A stretch of DNA of 37,614 bases, taken from Rhodoluna sp. (GTDB lineage: Bacteria; Actinomycetota; Actinomycetes; Actinomycetales; Microbacteriaceae). Below are positions 17,878-26,526 of this stretch, piece by piece; the stretch's first letter is position 1, and every line of letters begins with the position of its first letter. The stretch lies in assembly GCA_030832065.1 (NCBI GenBank), contig JAURJV010000040.1, positions 1-37,614 of the forward strand, given 5' to 3'. Both the position numbers and the translations under genes were made by a program. Under the pieces are notes generated by a model. The model was not told where the DNA came from, ran no database searches, and was given only the letters and a program-made list of their open reading frames with translations.

Positions 17878-19293
17878 CTAAAGGTTAGGGATGTGCAGTG
17901 CCCTAGACGCATCTGAAATAGATGTCGACATTGAAGGGTAGACCGCGAAGGTCTTTGCCACCTGATCAACAGTCAACCTGTTCTCAACTGCAATAGCTAT
18001 CGGATAGATAAGCTCACTGGCATTTGGCGCAACAACCACGCCACCGATAACTGTTCCTCCGGTGGATGCAATCAACTTGATAAAGCCATCCTGGATCCCC
18101 TGAATCTTGGCTCTAGGGTTAGGCTCTAGTTCTATTTTGTGAACCGTACCGTTTACTAGACCTTGTCTTAATTCTTTTTCTGACCACCCCACCGAAGCGA
18201 TCTCGGGGGAAGTAAAGACGTTAGCTGCAACATTTCTTATTTCGGTAGGGCTAGCAACATCGCCTAGAGTATGGAAGACAGCTGTTCTACCCTGCATTGC
18301 AGAAACCGAAGCTAGTGGCATGAAGGTTGTGCAATCTCCAACTGCATAAACGTTCGCTCTTGATGTCCGGGCTACTTTGTTTACCACTACGTGACCAGAT
18401 TCAGTCAACTCGATACCGGCTTCTTCTAAGCCAAGTCCAGCAGTATTTGGAATTGAACCAACCGCCATTAGCGCGTGTGAACCGGATATAACAGTTCCAT
18501 CGCTTAGCGTTACCTCTACACCGGATCCGGTGTTGCGAACTCTATCGGCTCGCGACTTTGCCAGCACCCTCATGCCGTTTCTGATAAAAACTTTTTCGAT
18601 AAGAGCAGCTGCATCGGCATCTTCACCAGGCAAGACTGTATCTCGGGAAGAAACAAGGGTAACTTTCGAACCAAGACTCATAAACGCTGAAGCAAACTCT
18701 GCTCCAGTAACACCGGAACCCACCACAATTATGTGTTCTGGTAGCTCGGTCAGGTTGTAAAGATCAAGCCAAGTCAGGATTCGTTCGCCATCGGGCAGCG
18801 CTGAATCTAGAGTTCTGGGATGAGCCCCAACTGCAATGATGATTGTTTTAGCTTCAATTCTCTCTTCGGACCCGTCGGCTAGGGTAACCACTACGTGATG
18901 GTTTCCATCCAGCCTGCCTGAACCGTTAATAACTGTGACACCATGTTTGGCCAGAGTCTCAGCCATGTCATCGGACTGCTCTTTGGCGATGCTCAATAGA
19001 CGCTTATTGATGGCCGCGAGATCCAAATCAACTTTAGGTTCAACCGGTTCACCATTCGCCGTGAAACTAACCCCGAGGTTAGCTGCCAGCTTTACTGAGT
19101 TGGCCGCCTCAGCAGTAGCGATCAAAGCTTTGCTCGGAACCACGTCGGTGAGCACTGCAGAACCACCAATTCCTTGGCGCTCGATTAGGGTTACCTGAGC
19201 CCCTAGCTGACTGCCAGCAACTGCTGCTTCGTAACCGCCAGGGCCACCGCCAATAATGACAATATGATGTTTGATTTGGGTTGAACTACTCAC
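17878..19293 (-). CDS. lpdA: Dihydrolipoamide dehydrogenase-like flavoprotein (NAD(P)H-quinone dehydrogenase type, no redox disulfide)
   Basis: 'IIGGGPGGYEAAVAGSQLGAQVTLIERQGIGGSAVLTDVVPSKALIATAE'; CxxxxC replaced; C-terminal dimerisation domain present. Confidence 0.85.
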   Translation of the reverse strand: MSSSTQIKHHIVIIGGGPGGYEAAVAGSQLGAQVTLIERQGIGGSAVLTDVVPSKALIATAEAANSVKLAANLGVSFTANGEPVEPKVDLDLAAINKRLLSIAKEQSDDMAETLAKHGVTVINGSGRLDGNHHVVVTLADGSEERIEAKTIIIAVGAHPRTLDSALPDGERILTWLDLYNLTELPEHIIVVGSGVTGAEFASAFMSLGSKVTLVSSRDTVLPGEDADAAALIEKVFIRNGMRVLAKSRADRVRNTGSGVEVTLSDGTVISGSHALMAVGSIPNTAGLGLEEAGIELTESGHVVVNKVARTSRANVYAVGDCTTFMPLASVSAMQGRTAVFHTLGDVASPTEIRNVAANVFTSPEIASVGWSEKELRQGLVNGTVHKIELEPNPRAKIQGIQDGFIKLIASTGGTVIGGVVVAPNASELIYPIAIAVENRLTVDQVAKTFAVYPSMSTSISDASRALHIPNL

Positions 19294-19320
19294 CTAGCAA
19301 TTCTGCCATCTTTGCTTGGG

Positions 19321-19326
19321 TAGACT
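19321..19326 (+). promoter_or_regulatory. Predicted -10 (TAGACT) for leaderless punA
   Basis: TAGACT-cccatt-ATG (N6). Confidence 0.55.
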
Positions 19327-19332
19327 CCCATT

Positions 19333-20154
19333 ATGAGCAATCCGTTAGATGACCTAAACGTCGACCCATTTGATATCGCGGCGCAGGCTGCCAAAATTAT
19401 TGCCGATAAATCTGGAGTTGAGCAGCACGACATCGCACTTACTTTAGGTTCCGGCTGGGCTAAAGCTGCCGACCTGATCGGTGAAACCATTGCAACTATT
19501 TCAGCCGATGAACTGCCTGGCTTTAGAGCCAGCAAGGTTGTTGGACACGTCTCAACCATTCGTTCCATTGCTCTGCCAAATGGCAAGCACGCTTTAGTCC
19601 TAGGCGCTAGAACCCACTACTACGAAGGTCATGGAGTTAGACCGGTGGTCCACGGAGTTAGAACTGCAGCTGCTGCCGGCGCGAAAATCATGATTCTCAC
19701 CAACGGTGCCGGTGGCATTAAGACCAGCTGGGCACCAGGAACCCCAGTTCTCATCTCTGACCACATCAACTTCACCGCAACCAGTCCGATCGAAGGGGCT
19801 AACTTCGTTGACCTCACCGATCTATATGCACTCAGACTGAGAGATATCGCCAGAAGCGTGGATGCTTCACTGGATGAAGGCGTATACATGCAGTTCCGCG
19901 GCCCACACTACGAAACTCCTGCTGAGGTTCAGATGGCTAAAGCTGTCGGAGCTCACCTGGTTGGCATGTCTACCGCATTGGAAGCCATCGCAGCTAGACA
20001 GTCGGGAATGGAAGTTCTTGGACTCTCCTTAGCTACCAACCTAGCCGCTGGTATAAGCGATTCGCCTCTGTCGCACGTGGAAGTGCTTGCAGCGGGCAAA
20101 GAAGCAGAGCCTAGAATCAGTGCCCTGCTCGCACAGATCGTAGCCAAGCTCTAA
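19333..20154 (+). CDS. punA: Purine-nucleoside phosphorylase
   Basis: 'ALTLGSGWAKAADLIG', 'ARTHYYEGH', 'LTNGAGGIKTSW', 'GPHYETPAEVQMAKAVGAHLVGMSTALEAIAARQSGMEVLGLSLATNLAAG'. Confidence 0.95.
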   Translation: MSNPLDDLNVDPFDIAAQAAKIIADKSGVEQHDIALTLGSGWAKAADLIGETIATISADELPGFRASKVVGHVSTIRSIALPNGKHALVLGARTHYYEGHGVRPVVHGVRTAAAAGAKIMILTNGAGGIKTSWAPGTPVLISDHINFTATSPIEGANFVDLTDLYALRLRDIARSVDASLDEGVYMQFRGPHYETPAEVQMAKAVGAHLVGMSTALEAIAARQSGMEVLGLSLATNLAAGISDSPLSHVEVLAAGKEAEPRISALLAQIVAKL

Positions 20155-20156
20155 CC

Positions 20157-21764
20157 ATGTCAGATCTGCTTGCCCAAGCACAGAGCTGGCTCAACCAAGA
20201 TCCAGATCCGGTTACCTGCAGCGAATTACAAAAACTTATCGTTGCCGAGGATTTAGTTGAACTGGAAAAACGTTTCGGATCCCGTCTTGAATTCGGCACA
20301 GCTGGATTACGCGGTGAACTGGGTGCCGGCCCAAACCGCATGAACCGAGTGCTTGTGGCTCAAGCCGCCGCAGGAATCGGCCGCTATTTGCGTCCCGGTG
20401 CCTCAGTAGTTATTGGTTTTGACGGAAGAATTAACAGTGAAGTTTTTGCTAGAGACTCAGCGGAAATACTTTCGGGCATGGGGCTGACTGTTTATCTTCT
20501 AGATGAAATCTGTCCGACTCCACTGATTTCATTTGCCACCAGGTTCCTTGATGTTAGTGCTGGCATCATGGTGACCGCATCACACAATCCACCGAGAGAC
20601 AACGGTTACAAGGTCTATCTCGGTGGTTCATTCAATGGCTCTCAGATTATTGCCCCGGTGGATGAACAAATCGCGGAACAGATCGAAACCATAGCTGAAA
20701 CTGAAACCTTCGATTCACTGCCTAAATCAGCAAACTACAAAGTTATTGGTCCTGAAATCCGCGAAGCCTATAAAGCATCCGTGTTGAAAGCCGTGCAGCC
20801 AAACTTGGATCCGAACCTAAAAATCGTATACACCGCCCTGCACGGGGTCGGTTGGCAACCGGTGCAAGAGATCTTCTCGGCAGCTGGGATGGACTTGATA
20901 CCAGTCAAAGAACAAATTGAACCAGATGGATCATTCCCAACGGTGGCCTTTCCTAACCCCGAAGAAACCGGAGCCATGGACTTGTCTTTCGCCACTGCGG
21001 AATCAAATGACGCTGACCTGATTCTTGCCAACGATCCTGATGCTGACCGAGTTGCCGTTGCGCTGAAAATTGATGGTGATTGGAAAAGGCTTACCGGTGA
21101 TCAGATTGGTCTGATACTTGCCGACGAAATTGCCAGGCGTCATAGTTCAGGAACCCTAGCTTGCTCGATAGTGTCCTCCTCTGTATTGGTTGAAGTGGCT
21201 AAACAGCACAACCTAAACTTCGCCGAGACCCTCACCGGCTTCAAATGGATTAGCAAGGTAGACGACTTAATTTTTGGATTCGAAGAGGCACTCGGTTACT
21301 GCATCGACCCCGAGCACGTTGCCGACAAGGATGGCATCAGCGCTGCCCTAATGATTGCTAACATCGCTAGCCGTGAGGCGAGAGCCTCAAGAACCCTAAT
21401 GGACCTGCTAGAAGACCTGGGTAAGAAATACGGCTACTACGCAACTGGCCAGGTTTCGATAAGGGTTACCGACCTGAGCGTGATTAGCAAGATTGTGACT
21501 GGAATCCGATCAAATCCTCCAGTCAGCATTGCTGGACAAGCTGCAACTTTCACTGACCTGAACTTGGGCTCTGAACTGTTACCACCAACCGATGGACTTC
21601 GCTTTGATCTTGCAGATGATTCAAGAGTGATCATTCGACCATCAGGGACTGAGCCTAAGTTGAAGTGTTACCTTCAGGTAATCGGCTCGGATTACAAAGA
21701 TGCCGAGCTAAAGCTTGCCAAGCTCACCCAGAGCGCCAGAGAGCTTCTCGCGAATTTCAACTAA
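20157..21764 (+). CDS. pmmB: Alpha-D-phosphohexomutase family protein (phosphomannomutase/phosphoglucomutase/phosphopentomutase-like)
   Basis: 'GTAGLRGELGAGPNRMN', 'ITASHNPP'-like 'VTASHNPPRDNGYKVY', 'ANDPDADRVAV', 'RPSGTEPKLKCYLQV'. Confidence 0.92.
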   Translation: MSDLLAQAQSWLNQDPDPVTCSELQKLIVAEDLVELEKRFGSRLEFGTAGLRGELGAGPNRMNRVLVAQAAAGIGRYLRPGASVVIGFDGRINSEVFARDSAEILSGMGLTVYLLDEICPTPLISFATRFLDVSAGIMVTASHNPPRDNGYKVYLGGSFNGSQIIAPVDEQIAEQIETIAETETFDSLPKSANYKVIGPEIREAYKASVLKAVQPNLDPNLKIVYTALHGVGWQPVQEIFSAAGMDLIPVKEQIEPDGSFPTVAFPNPEETGAMDLSFATAESNDADLILANDPDADRVAVALKIDGDWKRLTGDQIGLILADEIARRHSSGTLACSIVSSSVLVEVAKQHNLNFAETLTGFKWISKVDDLIFGFEEALGYCIDPEHVADKDGISAALMIANIASREARASRTLMDLLEDLGKKYGYYATGQVSIRVTDLSVISKIVTGIRSNPPVSIAGQAATFTDLNLGSELLPPTDGLRFDLADDSRVIIRPSGTEPKLKCYLQVIGSDYKDAELKLAKLTQSARELLANFN

Positions 21765-21995
21765 GTCAAAGACGTGGTCGATTGCCACTATCTTGCCAGG
21801 CATGTTCTCCAACTGGAATACCAGTTCCGGTGTGGTCATGATGATGTCCGCTACGTGGGCTTCTCTTTTAGCCGTGGTTATGTCGGCTGCCTGAACTTCT
21901 GCTGTTACTCCCAGCAAAGTCAGAACTTTTTCGGTGTTCATTTTTAACAACACTGAGGTCCCAATCCCCATCCCACACACCGCAATAATCTTCAT
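21708..21995 (-). CDS. PTS IIB component (ascorbate/lactose-type fold)
   Basis: 'KIIAVCGMGIGTSVLLKMNTEKVL' with conserved active-site Cys; overlaps the 3' end of the convergent mutase gene. Confidence 0.85.
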   Translation of the reverse strand: MKIIAVCGMGIGTSVLLKMNTEKVLTLLGVTAEVQAADITTAKREAHVADIIMTTPELVFQLENMPGKIVAIDHVFDLVEIREKLSGALGELGKL

Positions 21996-22004
21996 GCTCT
22001 GAGC

Positions 22005-22451
22005 CTAACTAAATAAAGCTCTGACCGAGCCAACATCATCAAGTGCCAGCAGTGAATTCAACTTTGCTTCATCCAAAAGAAACTCACTCAGGGCAGCAAG
22101 GAGTGTTATGTGATCGTCGTGTTCGATTGCGGTTAGACCAAAAACTATTTTCACTGGGTCAAATCTTTCAATACCAAAGCTGACACCGGAACTTAAGGTC
22201 AGTAGCGAAAGCCCTGGGCTAATAACCCAATCCCCTGGTTTGGCATGGGCGAGGGCAACCCCCGGGGCGATCACCATGTATGGGCCTAGTTCCTGATAGA
22301 CCGCTATCATGGCCCGAGCGTATTCAGGCTTAGCTCTGTTGCTTTTTACTAGGAGTTCTCCGGTAACTTCAAAACACTCTTGCCAAGAGCTGGCTGGATG
22401 TTGCAAAGCGATAGCGCCTTCAGCCAAAGCCTCATTGAGAATGTTATCCAT
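22005..22451 (-). CDS. PTS IIA component (fructose/mannitol/ascorbate type)
   Basis: 'GPYMVIAPGVALAHAKPGDWV' with conserved active-site His. Confidence 0.87.
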   Translation of the reverse strand: MDNILNEALAEGAIALQHPASSWQECFEVTGELLVKSNRAKPEYARAMIAVYQELGPYMVIAPGVALAHAKPGDWVISPGLSLLTLSSGVSFGIERFDPVKIVFGLTAIEHDDHITLLAALSEFLLDEAKLNSLLALDDVGSVRALFS

Positions 22452-22453
22452 GG

Positions 22454-23524
22454 TTAGGCGTTGGCAAAACCTTCAGTGATCCGCTCAATAATCTCAGAGC
22501 GAATATCCATATCAATAAAGGCAGCGTTAGCAGCATTGAGCTGGAATAACTCGAGATCTTCCAGGTCATATTCAAAAGCATCAACTAAGAGTTCAAGCTC
22601 ACGAGTTATGGTGGTTCCACTCATCAACCGGTTGTCCGTGTTGACCGTCACATTGAATCCCAAACGATAGAGGTCATCGAATGGATGATCTTTGATGGTT
22701 GGGTTTTCAATACCTGGAACGGCTCCAGTTTGCAGGTTGGAGGAAGGTGAAAGCTCTAGGGCTATACCCCGCTCAAGCACCCAGGTTGCCACCTCGCCAA
22801 AACCATAGTTGTTCTGGTCATCTAGAAAAATGTCCTCGATGATACGAACTCCGTGACCCAGTCTTAGTGTTCTTCCGTCAATAATGGCATCCCTGATGGA
22901 ATCTCTACCAGCTGCCTCACCAGCGTGCAGGGTCACCGGCATTAGCTGTTGGTTCAACCAGGTGAAAGCTGACTTGTGTCGGGACGGGCTAAAACCATCT
23001 TCCGGTCCGGCGTAATCAAAACCAACCACTCCGTTGTTGCGATGTCTGACTGCAAGTTCAGCAATCTCCTGAGCTCGGTCATTCTGACGCATGGCAGTAA
23101 TCAGTTGACCGGTTTGCAGGTAACCGCCGTTAGCTGCTACCTCCTCGCGTGCCTGAGCTAAGCCCTCTTCGACGTATTCAACTACCTGATCCAAAGTTAA
23201 ACCTTGGCTCAGGTGCTGCTCCGGAGCCCAACGGATTTCACCGTAAATTACTCCGTCTTTGGCTAGATCTAGAGCAAACTCTTTAGCCACTCTAGTTAGA
23301 CCAGCTCTGGTTTGCATTACGGCGGTGGTGTGGACGAAAGTTTCCAGGTAGCGAACTAGCGAACCAGAATCACAAGAATCTAAGAACCACTGGTTCAGAG
23401 CTTTAGCATCTCTAGCCGGTAATTCATGACCTATCTCCGCCGCCAGTTCAACAATTGTTCCTGGGCGAAGACCACCATCGAGGTGATCGTGCAGGGAAAC
23501 TTTAGGTAGTGCTCTGATATTCAT
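22454..23524 (-). CDS. add: Adenosine deaminase
   Basis: 'LPKVSLHDHLDGGLRPGTIVELA', 'VTLHAGEA', 'RLGHGVRI', 'ELSPSSNLQTGAV', 'VTVNTDNRLMSGTT'. Confidence 0.95.
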   Translation of the reverse strand: MNIRALPKVSLHDHLDGGLRPGTIVELAAEIGHELPARDAKALNQWFLDSCDSGSLVRYLETFVHTTAVMQTRAGLTRVAKEFALDLAKDGVIYGEIRWAPEQHLSQGLTLDQVVEYVEEGLAQAREEVAANGGYLQTGQLITAMRQNDRAQEIAELAVRHRNNGVVGFDYAGPEDGFSPSRHKSAFTWLNQQLMPVTLHAGEAAGRDSIRDAIIDGRTLRLGHGVRIIEDIFLDDQNNYGFGEVATWVLERGIALELSPSSNLQTGAVPGIENPTIKDHPFDDLYRLGFNVTVNTDNRLMSGTTITRELELLVDAFEYDLEDLELFQLNAANAAFIDMDIRSEIIERITEGFANA

Positions 23525-23535
23525 TTTTACTTTCG

Positions 23536-24822
23536 TTAGTTACTAATGCGGTCCAAGATAAGTTCAGGGCCTGAAACTCTTTCGGCAGCAATGCTGATAC
23601 CTCCGCTTAGGGCATCGATTGCTCTCTCAAACCTGTTTTCCTCATCGGTGAACAGTGTCAGCAGCGGTTGACCTTTGGTCACCTGGTCGCCGCGCTTGGC
23701 GTGCAGAATTACTCCGGCACCAAACTGAACCGGGTCTTCTTTTCTAGCTCTACCTGCACCTAAACGCCAAGAGGCTGTTCCAACTGCAAGAGCATCAAGT
23801 TGATTCAAATAACCAGTTTCTTCAGCCAAAACCACTTGCTCGTGTTTAGCCTTAGGCAGGACAGCTTTAGGGTCACCGTGCTGGGCAGCAACCATTTGGT
23901 TCCACTTATCCATGGCTCTACCGTCTTTGAGTGCAGCTGCTACATCAACATCAGTCTTACCGCTTAGTCGAAGCATCTCGGTGGCCAAGGCGATGGTGAT
24001 CTCTACTACATCCTTGGGTCCGCCACCGGCTAGTACCTCTACTGCTTCCTCAACCTCTAGCGAGTTTCCAATCTTGTTTCCCAGCGGAGTCGACATGTCG
24101 GTGAGCAGGGCACTGGTCTTCACTCCGGCATCAGCACCGATTTGAGTAAGCACCTGAGCAAGTTCGCGGGCTCGATCAAGATTCTTCATAAAGGCACCAG
24201 AGCCGACCTTTACATCCAAAACCAAAGATGAGGTTCCTTCGGCAATCTTCTTGCTCATGATTGAACTAGCAATTAGCGGAATTGCCTCCACCGTTCCAGT
24301 TACATCGCGAAGCGCGTATAACTTCTTATCGGCGGGAGCTAACCCACTTCCAGCCGCGCAGACTACAGCTCCGACTTTTTCCAACTGCTCGTGCATCTGC
24401 AGGTTACTTAGATTTGCTTGCCAGCCCGGAATCGACTCCATTTTGTCTAGCGTGCCGCCGGTGTGTCCTAGACCTCTTCCAGAAAGCTGAGGCACTGCGA
24501 CTCCAAAGACTGAAACTAGTGGAGCGACCATGAGAGTTATCTTGTCGCCAACTCCACCGGTGGAATGCTTATCCGCGGTTGGCATAGGTAGGTCACTGAA
24601 ATCTAATCTTTCTCCGCTAGCAATCATTGCCAAAGTCAAATCTTTGATTTCTCGTCGGTTCATGCCGTTAAGCAAAATCGCCATCGCCATCGCCGACATC
24701 TGCTCGTCAGCGACCACACCTTTGGTGTAGTTCTCAATCAACCAGTTAATCTGGTCAGTTGAAAGTTCCTGCTTTTCACGCTTAGCGATGATCAGTTCAA
24801 CCGCGGAAAACTCTTTAGCCAT
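23536..24822 (-). CDS. deoA: Thymidine/pyrimidine-nucleoside phosphorylase
   Basis: 'KHSTGGVGDKITLMVAPLVSVFGVAVPQLSGRGLGHTGGTLDKMESIPG'. Confidence 0.96.
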   Translation of the reverse strand: MAKEFSAVELIIAKREKQELSTDQINWLIENYTKGVVADEQMSAMAMAILLNGMNRREIKDLTLAMIASGERLDFSDLPMPTADKHSTGGVGDKITLMVAPLVSVFGVAVPQLSGRGLGHTGGTLDKMESIPGWQANLSNLQMHEQLEKVGAVVCAAGSGLAPADKKLYALRDVTGTVEAIPLIASSIMSKKIAEGTSSLVLDVKVGSGAFMKNLDRARELAQVLTQIGADAGVKTSALLTDMSTPLGNKIGNSLEVEEAVEVLAGGGPKDVVEITIALATEMLRLSGKTDVDVAAALKDGRAMDKWNQMVAAQHGDPKAVLPKAKHEQVVLAEETGYLNQLDALAVGTASWRLGAGRARKEDPVQFGAGVILHAKRGDQVTKGQPLLTLFTDEENRFERAIDALSGGISIAAERVSGPELILDRISN

Positions 24823-24828
24823 TCTTAC

Positions 24829-25242
24829 CTATCCGCGCTGGTCAGCGCCAAAACCTTCTTCTAGCTCTCTAGGACCAAAAGCATCAGGCAGAACCTGCTC
24901 AATAGTTTTAACCCCAGAGATAGTTTGAAGAAGCATTCCCTCAGCAGAGTGTTCAAAGAGCAGCTGTCTGCATCGACCACAAGGCATCAATATGTTGCTG
25001 TTACCGTCAACACAGTAGAAAGCGACAAGCTTGCCACCCCCGGTCATTGCCAAGTTGCCAACCAATCCACACTCAGCACACAGCCCTACCCCGTAGCTAG
25101 CATTCTCTACGTTGCAACCAGAAACTATCCGGCCGTCATCAACTAAAGCTGCAGCACCGACTGGAAAGTGCGAGTAGGGTGCATAGGCGGATTTCATGGC
25201 AGCTACGGCTGCGACTTTTAGTTGCTCCCAGTTGATTTCCAT
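24829..25242 (-). CDS. cdd: Cytidine deaminase
   Basis: 'AYAPYSHFPVGAAALVDDGRIVSGCNVENASYGVGLCAE...MPCGRCRQLL'. Confidence 0.96.
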   Translation of the reverse strand: MEINWEQLKVAAVAAMKSAYAPYSHFPVGAAALVDDGRIVSGCNVENASYGVGLCAECGLVGNLAMTGGGKLVAFYCVDGNSNILMPCGRCRQLLFEHSAEGMLLQTISGVKTIEQVLPDAFGPRELEEGFGADQRG

Positions 25243-25245
25243 GGC

Positions 25246-26526
25246 CTAACCTTTCACGTAGGGTTGGCCCGAGGCCGCGGGGGCTCGAACCTTACCTGCA
25301 AATCCAGCAACCGCCACCAAGGTAACCAGGTAAGGAACCATCACGATGAAATCGAAAGGAACACCTGGGGATACCTGGTTAGCCCAGACTCGGAGGATGA
25401 TGGTGAAACCGAACAGCAGTGCTGAGAGCATGACGTAAATCGGTTGCCATCTACCCAAGATAACGACGGCAAGAGCGATAAAGCCCTGGCCACCAGACAT
25501 TTCTCGACCGAAGGAACCTACGTTTCCGATAGTCAGTGCAGCACCACCGAGGCCGGCAATCATGCCACCAATGGTTACCCACCAGAACCTAGTCTTAGCC
25601 ACGTTGATGCCAACGGTATCGGCAGCCAGTGGATGCTCACCTACCGATCGAGCTCTAAGCCCCAACTTGGTTTTGAACAATACGTACCAGAGCACTGGAA
25701 CAATGATGAACATCAAGTAAACGGTGATTCTGTTGTTGAAAAGAACTTGCCCAACCACCGGAATATCCGAAAGGAATGGGATGGCTATCTTGTCGAAGGT
25801 GCCTGGGAAGTTTAGGTGTTGACGATCTTTATCAACCCATGCTGAGTGGAGGAAGTTTGTGACACCGATGACCAAAACATTTAACAGCACACCAATAATG
25901 ACTTGGTCAACTAAATACTTAATGGCCAGCGAAGCCAAAATCATTGAGAGCAGACCGGCTGCAATCATGGCAGCTATCATTCCGATGTAAAGATTGCCGG
26001 TTGTAGTTCCAACCACCGATGAAACAAAGGCACCGGTGAGTAGTTGACCCTCGATAGCGATGTTTACAACACCGACGCGCTCAGACATGATTCCAGCCAT
26101 ACCACCCAAAATCAGTGGGATAGCCAGTACCAGGGTGTTGCTCAAAATGAAAACCATCTGAACACCCTGTGAAGCGCCGGTTGCCAACCAGCCAAGCAGC
26201 GCCATGATGGCTAGGAAACCAAAGATAATGATCAACCACATCGGGGTAACTTTTGACCGACGGTTTAGCATGAATGCCAATCCGGCTAAGGCCAACAGAA
26301 TTACACCGATTATGGTGCAGAAAAGCATCGAGTTCACAACGTATGAAGGCAGCTGAACAAATTCACGCTTGTCACTCCAAACGTAAGTGATATCTCCCGG
26401 CTTACCGAAAACACCAAAACCTAAGAGAACAATTAATCCGGCTACGGCCATGACAATTGATGCCTTCAAACTTGGCTTGAGTTCAACCTGAGAAAACATT
26501 CCAGGGGTAACTTCAATCTTGCTCAT
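25246..26526 (-). CDS. BMP-type nucleoside ABC transporter permease
   Basis: 'GERVGVVNIAIEGQLLTGAF'-type permease motif, polytopic; start overlaps the neighbouring permease stop. Confidence 0.9.
   Translation of the reverse strand: MSKIEVTPGMFSQVELKPSLKASIVMAVAGLIVLLGFGVFGKPGDITYVWSDKREFVQLPSYVVNSMLFCTIIGVILLALAGLAFMLNRRSKVTPMWLIIIFGFLAIMALLGWLATGASQGVQMVFILSNTLVLAIPLILGGMAGIMSERVGVVNIAIEGQLLTGAFVSSVVGTTTGNLYIGMIAAMIAAGLLSMILASLAIKYLVDQVIIGVLLNVLVIGVTNFLHSAWVDKDRQHLNFPGTFDKIAIPFLSDIPVVGQVLFNNRITVYLMFIIVPVLWYVLFKTKLGLRARSVGEHPLAADTVGINVAKTRFWWVTIGGMIAGLGGAALTIGNVGSFGREMSGGQGFIALAVVILGRWQPIYVMLSALLFGFTIILRVWANQVSPGVPFDFIVMVPYLVTLVAVAGFAGKVRAPAASGQPYVKG

Noticed and set aside
25444-25815. Plus-strand ORF of 123 aa antisense to the ABC permease
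   Set aside because: Low-plausibility composition and fully inside a well-supported gene.
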